Below, in pieces: positions 1-8,151 of a stretch of DNA of 22,246 bases (position 1 is the stretch's first letter; the number at the start of each line of letters is the position of its first letter). The stretch covers positions 1 through 22,246 of the forward strand of contig JAAAVE010000331.1 of NCBI GenBank assembly GCA_015679605.1, written 5' to 3'. The stretch comes from Podila epigama (lineage: Eukaryota; Mortierellomycota; Mortierellomycetes; Mortierellales; Mortierellaceae). Under the pieces are notes generated by a model. It saw only the letters and a list, made by a program, of their open reading frames with translations, was not told where the DNA came from and ran no database searches. Made by a program: the position numbers and the translations under genes.

Positions 1-193
1 ATGGCTCTCAAAGACACTTGTAGTTGTATCATGCGGATGATACATTTTGCAAGAGTGTCCCTGTCCCAGATGCATATCGCGTTGCCGGTTTGCCGATGGG
101 AATGTTCATGTGTCTTCATGTGTATGTAAGCCGAATGATCAAGCTAACAAAGCTACGTCTGTCATTGTCACACATGGGACCAACCCTATTTAG
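1..193 (+). other. Upstream part of gene 1: possible short exon plus intron
   Basis: No complete gene is visible here. A plausible intron runs from a GTATGT donor at 122 to a TTTAG acceptor at 192-193, with a branch-like CTAAC near 143. Joining phase 0 puts the downstream reading frame (codons from 194) in frame with 1-121, but that frame has a TGA at 38-40. A different frame opens with ATG at position 1 and runs to a TAA at about 127. The true 5' exon of gene 1 therefore lies either here with other junctions or upstream of the window. I cannot decide which. Confidence 0.3.
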
Positions 194-3100
194 ATCTGGT
201 GGGCTGTCAAGAGCAACAGACAACGGCCTCGTTCCTTCTGGAGCCCAGAGAACTTGATCACCTGGTCAGTTGGCGCCCTGCAACGGATTCTGCCCTGGAA
301 GATCACTCGTGGACCCTCTTCTACTAGACGAAACAATGGACTGGGATCTTCTTCAGGACATGGAAACGGACACGGATATGGACATGGCTCACATCGGCAA
401 CGTCGCCATCCTTCCTTTGGATCAACATCTGATAATTCTTATGCTACCACCACTCATAATAACGCTAGTAACATCAATGGCAACAACAGGGATCAATATC
501 TGTCAGGAACATCGACTCAAGGAGCTTTGGCAAAGAAGGCCATCTATTCTACCAACAATTTGAACAGTTCACTCGACACTGAGCCTAGCTCCGCAGGATC
601 AGGGTCAGAGACACGGTCAAAAGCAAAAACAAGGCGGAGGAACAACAACATCAGCAACAGCAATAGTAGCAACAACAATCGCAACCATGGCACCACCATA
701 CTGCCATCCTCCCTCGAACGACAAGCCAATGCTTCTCCACTGTCATCCACTGAGACGGATTCAATACCACAGTCAACCACGTCCACCCCACCCCTTCCTT
801 CATCCTCATCTCCTTCGTTACCCGTACCTACACCGTCGACATTGGCCCAGTCAGTTGGAGAGACATCATCGTCAAAACAAAAGACTACGACAGCCGATAC
901 CCCTGTTTTTGATAAAGAACCCAACTCACAGGAGCTGTCAGAGTCCGCGACGGCCAATGTCGCGTATGAGCAAGAGACGGCGGATGACAATGACAATGAC
1001 TTTATATCCACTCAGGACCGCCGACGTCGACGCAAAGCAAAGGCATTTCGAACTAGTCAATTGAACCTGTCCTCGGAATCTGTCGCCAAGGTACTATGAT
1101 GAGCTATTACATATTACAATGTATTTCCACGCGGTATTTTTTTTTTTCCCTTCAAGTGGAGTCATCATGCGAGGGGAAATTTATTTATCCGCATGTCTAT
1201 TGAAGGATAATAGCAGGAATACCAATTTTCCACTCGAAGCATGCTTACATGCTACTGCACATGAAAATACCAAAACTCAATGGCCTCTTGTTTATTTCTT
1301 ATTCAACATAGCCCTCAAGTCATCGAGATCAGCCAAAGCATGAGGGACACTCCATCTCCACCACTGCGGAAACGTCATCCAACATGCATGCCATTCAGGA
1401 CAAGGATACCCAAAAACCAGCAACGTCCATGGCTCAAAAGACCTTATCCCGACGCACATCGTCTCGGGATCAAGATCAGAAACAAAAAAGACAGCCGCCA
1501 GGACCATCATCATCATCACGGCCTGTCAGCACTGCATCAACCGCCGCCACTAATCCCACCACTGTCGCCACTACCACCACCGCCATGACTACCCCAGGCA
1601 CGACTTTACAATCTAATCTAAAGGAAGTCAGGCTCTCCTCGCCATCTCTGACACCCACGACCACGACCACGACCACGACCACAACGGCGGCGACGGCCAC
1701 GTCCACCTTTAATCACCCATTGCACGCCCTCAACTCGACCAGCCCTATCGTCCGCCTCAAACCGACACACGCACGGTCTCAATCCGCTCACTTACCTGCA
1801 TCATCCCCTTGGAGCATTCCACAGAATCACCAAGGAGGTGCCAGTAGTAGTGGCATTGCAACACGGCCCTTCCAAGGATCGTCCCTCAGTCAGGTCTCCC
1901 TTCCACTAGCCATTGACAACACAGATGCAGCATCCTCTACTACTCGTTCATCCTCCGCCTCGTTGGTTCCCATAGTGAGCACTCTGACCACACATGGTGC
2001 TTTCAGCAATCTGCCACCACCAAATGATCTTGTACGAGCAGAGTCTACAGAATCGACCGCCTCAACATCAACCTCAACCAACTACGAGCCTGGTGAATAC
2101 GGACTCTTTGGATCATCATCGTCCATCTGGTACTCTCCATTCCAATCCGGGCTTGACATTTCGATTGAAGGTGAAGAGTCAAAACAGTCTCAACCACAGC
2201 AACATGAGCAACACCAGCAGGACAATCAGGAAAACCAACAGCAGCAACATCAGCAAGACAATAAAGCTGCTCGTGATTCTGAACGTTCATCCTCAGGTCA
2301 GCTGTCTGGGAACCGGGTCGACCAACAACAGCAGCCTTCAGTCAAGCTATCTGAGAGCTTGCCAAGCGACCCGTTGAAGAGTAACCCTGCTTTGGCAAAG
2401 AGTACTGGCGGATCTCAGAAAAGACCCAACCTTGGTCCTTTTCTCTCTGTGTCGCCCATGTCTACATCGTTTTTTGAATCATCCCCGCGTACACCTCGGA
2501 TCATGCCTTTCAGTCAGCACCATCAACAGAGCAATTCGTTGGAAGATTGGTCGGTGCGTGCGCGATCTTCGTCCATTGCGAGCCCAATGACTCCCGCCGT
2601 GGAATCAGACTTCGCGGGAGCGATAGACTATTTCAGTGGTAGTCGCAGTGCCAACAACAGTAGGCGCGGATCGATCGAGAACAATCTGACAGAATCTCTA
2701 TTATCCGGTCGAGCACGGATGTTTGCACTCTCAGATCCGAGCATCCCAACCACGACCTCTCCCACGTCTTCGAGTCTGAACTTCCAGCAGCTGCAGAGGC
2801 CACAAGGACAACAACAGCAACAGTCTCAGGAACCTACAACAATCGGATTCTTGAACTCTTCGCATGATGTGACAACAGGAACAGCAGCAGCAGTAACAGG
2901 AGCTACAGGATCCTCTGTCCCATTAGGGTCCCTTCAAGACAAGCACGGCTTTCCAGTAACGAGCTCTGCTAGGGGTGCAAATACCTTTTTGAGTGACACT
3001 TCGTTTTTGAATAGTTCAACCCGTTCTCTGGCCAATACCATTCCCGGCATCTTTCCAACAACGGTCATGGAGAGGTCAAAAAGTCTCGAGCGTGGGTACA

Positions 3101-4209
3101 ACGATGATTATACCAATTTTAAAGATGATGCCGAGGGTTTAGCACCGGTGTTTGTGAACCCATGGGATGACCCGCCTCCGCCTCCAGCACAGCACCAGCA
3201 ACCGTTTCACTATCTCCAAAGTAACAGTCGCACTGGATCAGAGACCTTTTTGCCGTTCGGGGCCGGGCCTTCGACATCACGACTCACCAACGACCTGGAA
3301 GCTGTAATGGAGAAGGGTCGTCAATCGAGTCTATTACAACTGATGAATGGTCCTATTGCGACCATGACGGCAGCAACGGCGACCAAGACGCCTACAACTA
3401 CGCCCCCATTGGGAGCTAGCTCGACCACCACAACATCGGCATTGTCATTGGATTATCAACGTCATGATACTACATCCACGACAGGGTTTGGACAAGGGTT
3501 TTTGTTCCCGAATAGAAAGCCTCTTGTCACATCGCCGCCCACATCGTCATCGTTATCGTCATCGTCGTCTCCACTTGTGTCGATTGAATCTCTTGCGGCA
3601 GCTGCAAATCAAAGTCCAATTTTGACAGAGGACGACCCCAAGTATAGTTTTATGGAACAACTTGCCATGCAATCTTCTGATTTTGCTGCAGCTAGGAAAA
3701 GACTTGAGGCACATGATGCAGGTTTCGCTCTTGGTGGAGCAGGTACTGACGGAAGAGGAGGTGGAGGAGGAAAACATGGAGGGAACGGTCGTCGGCCGAA
3801 CGATAATCAACAGACAGCAGGCCTTGGTCATAGTCATAGCACTGGTGGCAATAAGAAGCAGAGGGGTGGCGCTCGTCATGGAAGGACAAGGTCAGGACAC
3901 CACAAGTCGGCGTCATTAGGATCGTTCTTCCCACCCACATTGTCAGGCAACCAACATCTCTCGTCGACATTGACTGCAACCTCGGGAGCGCCAGAGTCAC
4001 AGTTGACACTGTCAGGAACCCAAGGAGGCCATGCTAGCAGTCATTCTGAAGCGACATCTGGACGACCTAGTCATTCACATTTCAATCAGGGTGGCACAAA
4101 GCAAGGTCGCTCACGGCATGGTCCTGTCGAGAGAAGTGGATCAAGTGGTACCAGCAATCGATCTCGACCTGGTACTGGAAGAGCCAAACAACATTCTGAG
4201 GCGGAATAA
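194..4209 (+). CDS. Low-complexity Ser/Thr/Gln-rich protein, 5' end unresolved
   Basis: I do not recognise a family. Exon 194-1090 joins exon 1312-4209 through a GT-AG intron (1091-1311, donor GTACTA, acceptor ACATAG) in phase 0. This gives at least 1264 residues and keeps one frame throughout. The first exon has no methionine in 299 codons, so the start lies further upstream. The sequence is mostly disordered: Asn/Ser runs, a basic cluster DRRRRRKAKAFR near residue 280, Thr runs near residues 405-420, Gln/His runs near residues 590-620, a proline run in NPWDDPPPPP near residue 920, and a Gly/His/Arg-rich basic C-terminus. The more ordered-looking pieces are around LFGSSSSIWYSPFQSGLD and KYSFMEQLAMQSSDFAAARK, which may be short linear motifs. 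AATAAA overlaps the stop codon (4205-4210). A nuclear or RNA-linked regulatory role is only a guess from composition. Confidence 0.75.
1091..1311 (+). other. Spliceosomal intron of gene 1
   Basis: This 221-nt GT-AG intron falls between AAG (1088-1090) and CCC (1312-1314). The upstream frame would stop at TGA 1097-1099 if the intron were retained. The downstream frame continues without interruption to the ATG at 1384 and on to 4209, so splicing unites two long open frames in phase 0. The intron is T-rich at 1138-1150. Confidence 0.75.
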
Positions 4210-4685
4210 ATGAATTTTTTGTCTTTTTTTTTCTTGATTGTTGGCGAGATCGAAATGGTTGCCTTGTGTTCTACAAACAATGAACCCTTGATGACAAAAC
4301 ACCAAAATACTCGGTGCAGGCAACGCTCGCCATTTTTTTTCTTTCTCTTTCTCTCTTTCTCCTTTTTGTGATCTCCTTCAACAATTGTGCAACAAATGCA
4401 CCTTGAACCTTTTTCCCACTCACCCCAAGATTATCAAATCTAGAGGAAAAGTCTTTTTTCGACGTGTGTACACTAACACTTGTTTTGTTGCTATCAAGCG
4501 ATGTATCATAAAAGTTCTTTCAAAAAGTCATTATATTCATCCATGGATGATCCCTTTCTCTCTCTCTCTCTCTTTTCTTTCTCGTTCCAGATATATTTTT
4601 TGTAATTCCTCCGAACTGCTGATGTTGTTGTTCGTGTACAAAAATAGCCCAGCTCCATCCACTTTCCTTCCTACCACCACAACCA
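4210..4685. other. Intergenic region and leader of the Kazal gene
   Basis: No gene is seen. The stretch is pyrimidine-rich on the plus strand, with T/CT runs at about 4335-4370, a (TC)n run at about 4557-4572, and further CT-rich sequence up to the start codon at 4686. It probably holds the 3' end of gene 1 and the promoter and leader of the Kazal gene. Confidence 0.6.
4556..4573 (+). repeat. (TC)n microsatellite
   Basis: About eight TC dinucleotides followed by T-rich sequence, roughly 115 nt upstream of the Kazal gene ATG. Position and strand match the CT tracts ahead of other genes in the window. Confidence 0.85.
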
Positions 4686-4946
4686 ATGCATTTTACGTCT
4701 GCCATCCATACTGCCACTGTCGCCACAGTCATTGTTTCCTATTGTTCGCTATTGTTTCTTGTTCAGGTCCATGGGTCGCTTATGCCAAAATGTCCTCAGG
4801 TCTGCACTATGGAATATGCCCCACTGTGTGCAAAATCCATCAGGGAAGAAACCCTTCAAACGTTTTCGAACCGCTGTCAACTCCTAGTCCATAATTGCAA
4901 CAACTACCAGGACCTGTATGTGGTCGCACGGCATGGAGAGTGTTGA
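4686..4946 (+). CDS. Secreted Kazal-type serine protease inhibitor, single domain
   Basis: This single-exon gene encodes 86 residues. Residues 1-30 form a signal peptide with a hydrophobic core (VATVIVSYCSLLFLVQV), likely cut near VHG-S. The mature part has six cysteines at 36, 40, 48, 64, 71 and 86, with spacing C-x3-C-x7-C-x15-C-x6-C-x14-C. The segment CTMEYAPLC followed by TFSNRCQL and a terminal HGEC matches the Kazal fold. By family convention the P1 reactive residue is the second after Cys2, here Met42, with P1' Glu and P2' Tyr. That would suit elastase-, chymotrypsin- or subtilisin-like targets. The Cys3-Cys4 loop has 15 residues against about 10 in a typical Kazal domain. The ATG at 4686 is chosen because it provides the signal peptide. 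The protein is probably extracellular, acting on foreign or self proteases; the target is unknown. Confidence 0.85.
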   Translation: MHFTSAIHTATVATVIVSYCSLLFLVQVHGSLMPKCPQVCTMEYAPLCAKSIREETLQTFSNRCQLLVHNCNNYQDLYVVARHGEC

Positions 4947-4964
4947 GTGCCAGACAGACAACAA

Positions 4965-4970
4965 AATAAA
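4965..4970 (+). promoter_or_regulatory. AATAAA polyadenylation signal of the Kazal gene
   Basis: AATAAA lies 19 nt after the TGA at 4944-4946. A second copy is at 5012-5017. Both lie in the 118-nt gap between the convergent Kazal and membrane-protein genes. Confidence 0.65.
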
Positions 4971-5064
4971 AAGAGAAATGTATCACAATTCAACAAAGAA
5001 AAGACTATTCGAATAAAGAATCAAAGTGTCGTGCTATTTTCTATTTTATAAAAATGCCAAAATG

Positions 5065-5499
5065 CTACGGCTGGTACACAGATTCTGGATACGCAAAAGG
5101 AGGAGGCGATGAGGCACTAGTAGTCGCATGCGCGCTAAAATAACCTTCATCCGAAGTTTGATGCTTAGGGTGTTGTTGATGCAGTACTTTGCTGGTGTTG
5201 TTGTGACCATGACGACCCTGGGTTTGAATCGTGGTCGTGTCGATAGGGTGAGGTTTTTGACGTGAGGCATTATTTTGGTTCGTTAGAGTCTTGTTGGGTT
5301 TGACAACAGTGTTCATTTCAAGGTCTTGGTTGCGATGAAAGCTTGATTTTGAAGGAGGGTCGTAACTTGGTTGTGGAATGGGTATCACTGGCGGTTTCTG
5401 GGGCCATGAAGCTATTGGTGTGGATGAACACGCTGTCTGTCCATGGCTGTTCTTTTGTGGGCTGTTTGTACATGTTTTGTTTTCATTGATTTTTTGTGA
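5065..5499 (-). pseudogene. In-frame 144-codon continuation beyond the TAA of the membrane-protein gene
   Basis: Directly after the TAA at 5500-5502, the same minus-strand frame is open for 144 codons, ending at TAG 5065-5067. Its composition matches the upstream protein: Pro/Ser/Thr/Asn/His/Gln-rich, with phrases such as PIPQPSYDPPSK and the end FAYPESVYQP. Codons are varied and not repeat-derived, which suggests past or present coding. A single base change (TCA to TAA at the edge of the TCA run) would explain the break. Alternatives are stop readthrough, a base-call error in the repeat, or a true stop followed by chance open sequence. I saw no good GT donor that would splice out the stop. 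Confidence 0.6.
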
Positions 5500-5501
5500 T
5501 T

Positions 5502-5532
<31 letters not shown>

Positions 5533-6846
5533 CGATGCTGCTGCTGATGATGATGTTGATGTGGTCATGGCTTCAGGGTTGTAGTAATAGATCGTGGGCG
5601 ATGGAGGCTCGTTGCGGGGTAAGGGCTCTGTAGGCGATGTGATGTGGATGGCAGTCAATTTTGGCCAAGTTGTAAAGGACTTTTTCTTTTTCTTTGTCGT
5701 ATTCGTTGCATCCGTGGCAGTGTTGGTTACAGTCTTGGTATTGACTGTGTGGACTTTTGTTTGCTGCTTGGTGCTGTTGTCACCTTTGCTCAAACCTGGT
5801 AGAGTCGGATTGAACTCTGCATGGACATTCCAAAATTCACTGAAAGTAGCAGCCGGTCCTTCTCCGTGTTGACTCGTCCCTGTCGCCACGACGGTCTTTG
5901 CTCCCGATGCAGAGTTTTCATTGTCATGATTCATAGACTTGCATGGAGGGGAAGAAGGAGGCGGAAGTGGAGAAGAAGAATGGGCAGCATCCTTGGTCGT
6001 CATCGTTCCACCAAGCATTGGGTCGTCATAATCGTCCACTACCAATTTGGGCAATCCTATCCTTTTGCCGCCAACGGACACGGGCTCAAAGACGACAGAC
6101 GCGTACCGCTTCCGACCAGGGAAATAGCGTCTCTGGAATACAAAGCATCCGATCCGGGAGAGGCCAAGAAGGCAAAAGAAACAGCTGGCAAGGCCTCCCA
6201 ATATACCCACAATTGCAAGAACGATGGGTTTGGCGTCCGGCGAGGATTTTTTGCCCGGAATGGTCCCGGTCGATGATGATATCTGGTTCGCGTTATCGTA
6301 GTTGTTGTTATTGTTGATGTTGTTCTCATCGGATGTGGAGGACGAGGAGGCAGCGTGTACGATAGCTGTGGGTTTCGTCTTGAGCGCAATTGGGCGAGGC
6401 GCTCCCACTGATGGCTTCATTTCTGGACTAGGATGGATCGCTTCCTTTGCCTGGCGAGTAGATTTTGAGGCACTCGTGCCATGGCGATTGCCAATGGTGG
6501 GGGATGGTGTTGGAGGCGGCAGCTGTCCCTTTTGGACGCGTGTACTCTGTGCAATGGTGGGATGTGGTTCAACTGAGCTGGTGTTCCCCTTGGAGTCATC
6601 AGCTGTATGTGGTTGTGGCTCCATACGTTTGGCGAGCTGTCGATTTTGGGGCGACATAGTGGTCCAACGAGATGCAGTGTAGTCATCCATAGAGTACCAT
6701 GTTGAGCCAGGACTTGCTTGTTGTGGTGAATTGTCGAGTCGTTGGTCAATCTTGATTGTATTGGGTGGTAGCGTCAGGGCATGGGCTACTTGTAGGATGA
6801 CCATGGTCATCCATGGCCACACGGTGGTGCACAAGTGATGCTTCAT
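5500..6846 (-). CDS. Single-pass membrane protein with signal peptide, ends at TAA inside a longer frame
   Basis: The open frame from the ATG at 6844-6846 encodes 448 residues. Residues 1-23 look like a signal peptide (hydrophobic WPWMTMVILQVAHA). A Pro/Ser/Thr/Asn-rich, presumably extracellular region follows to about 205. A strong transmembrane segment spans about 207-237 (IVLAIVGILGGLASCFFC at its centre), followed by basic FQRRYFPGRKR, which suggests type I topology with the C-terminus in the cytoplasm. Juxtamembrane residues up to LPKLVVDDYDDP look ordered; the rest is low-complexity. The frame ends in a run of Ser codons (ten TCA in a row, 5503-5532) and then TAA at 5500-5502. The architecture resembles fungal cell-wall sensors or mucin-like surface proteins, but no Cys-rich WSC domain is seen, so no family is assigned. 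The same frame stays open beyond the TAA (see the 5065-5499 entry). Confidence 0.8.
5503..5532 (-). repeat. (TCA)10 microsatellite coding for polyserine
   Basis: Ten uninterrupted TGA triplets on the plus strand read as TCA serine codons in the minus-strand gene. It is followed inward by TCG, three GCA and further TCA codons, and abuts the TAA at 5500-5502. Trinucleotide length change here keeps the frame. Confidence 0.95.
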
Positions 6847-7115
6847 GGCATATGACAGTCGTGGGTTTGGAGGAGGTTTTTGGAGAACTGAAAGTTATGT
6901 GGCAATGTCGACGTTTGAGCGGCCAATTAAATGTAAAAAAAAGAGAAAGAGAAGAGATGCGAGATGCGTGGCATTATTTTGAAGACAGAGGATATTTCAT
7001 GTGGGCAACGAATGTTAAAAAGGACAATGGAAAATAGAATCAGAAGCGAGTTGGAAGGGACCAGGAAGACACGACTGGAGATGCCATGTGCCATGCGCAA
7101 CAAAATAAGAGAACA

Positions 7116-7141
7116 AAGAGAGAGAGAGAGAAAGAGAGAGA
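7116..7141. repeat. (GA)n microsatellite
   Basis: A near-perfect AG/GA run about 270 nt upstream of the minus-strand gene's ATG. On that gene's sense strand it reads as a CT tract. A second run is at 7318-7349. Confidence 0.9.
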
Positions 7142-7317
7142 TGCAGGGTGCGTGCTGACAGTGCAGGCTTAATTTCAAGTCCAGGCTCGAGTACCTGAAC
7201 AGATGTGCAGACAAAAGGAAAGAACGTGCGTCGTGGCCCTTATTGAGCACGGAGGCATGGCAACTTGTTGTCATGTCTGGTCATGGTAGAATCAATCTCA
7301 ATCTCTATCCTCACTCA

Positions 7318-7349
7318 AAAGAGAGAGCGAGAGAGAGAGAGAAAGAGAA
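7318..7349. repeat. Second (GA)n microsatellite
   Basis: GA-rich run with two interruptions (GC and AA), about 470 nt upstream of the minus-strand membrane-protein ATG. Confidence 0.85.
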
Positions 7350-8043
7350 CATTAATAAAGTCTCAAACGTAGCGTGTGTCTCTTCTTCCAAGGAGACAAT
7401 TGAAGAAAAGGATGTTCCCAGTATGTAGCGTGTGGGGGGGTCATGAACAATTGGCCTCTCGGACATGAAGGAGACAACAATAAGAGAAACATTGGGCTCA
7501 CTCAAAAACTCGTTCACCTGCACATTGCGCCATGCTTCGAGAAGTGGAATGTCACTTTGGCTGGTCTACACTAATGAAGCCCAATGGTGTCCTTGGTCAC
7601 ATTGTAGAATGCTTTTCCTTTCCTACAGAGTAGTATCTGCCATTATTGTTCACAATCAGATTTATTTGTTTTATACGTTTCTCTTGGTTTTGTTTTGCGT
7701 CGTGTACTATTTGAACTAATATTCTCGCAGATTCAAAAGTACCATAGCCCAATTGCCCATTGAGTTATCGCACTCCTCAGCCTAGGCTGCATGCTGTCAT
7801 GTCGCGCTGTATCCATCTACTTTAATATTTTCGTGTGCCATGTTCCTGTTTCTAGACGTTCGTTTAGTCACTACCTCCACTACTTGTTTGCTCTATGATT
7901 ATTCCATGAAGAAAGACTAATCGGAGCCTGTCACAGAGACAGGGCAGAGACAAGGGTCAGAGACGTGTGTCATTCGGCTTCTCATGGACCTATCCTATGA
8001 AATTTACGAATAACGTCCCTGTCAAAAAAAAAAAAATCCACGA

Positions 8044-8050
8044 TTCGCGT
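8044..8050 (-). promoter_or_regulatory. Possible MCB/SCB-like cell-cycle element upstream of CDC45
   Basis: TTCGCGT on the plus strand reads ACGCGAA on the minus strand. This is close to the MluI cell-cycle box (ACGCGT) and SCB (CRCGAAA) elements that drive G1/S expression of fungal replication genes. It lies 102 nt upstream of the CDC45 ATG. It is a single short copy and could be chance. Confidence 0.25.
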
Positions 8051-8151
8051 TCTTAATTTTTCCACTCTTATTTTTATTTTTTTTTTTTTTGTATATTTTT
8101 TTTTCAGTCATCTTTTTCCACCTTCTGTTCAGGAAACACATTTCCAGGGAA

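Larger units (their letters stand above)
6847..8151. other. Divergent intergenic region between the membrane-protein gene and CDC45
   Basis: No gene is supported in these 1.3 kb; open frames are short and lack family resemblance. It holds the promoters of two divergently transcribed genes. Visible items are GA runs at 7116-7141 and 7318-7349 (CT on the sense strand of the minus gene), a 12-bp palindrome at 7778-7789, an A run near 8024-8036, T runs near 8078-8103, and a single ACGCGAA-like element (minus strand) at 8044-8050. Confidence 0.6.

Noticed and set aside
5065-5499. Separate small minus-strand gene
   Set aside because: There is no ATG near its start (the frame's first possible start in isolation is GTG or an internal Met), and it is exactly in frame with the upstream membrane-protein gene, so continuation of that gene explains it better.
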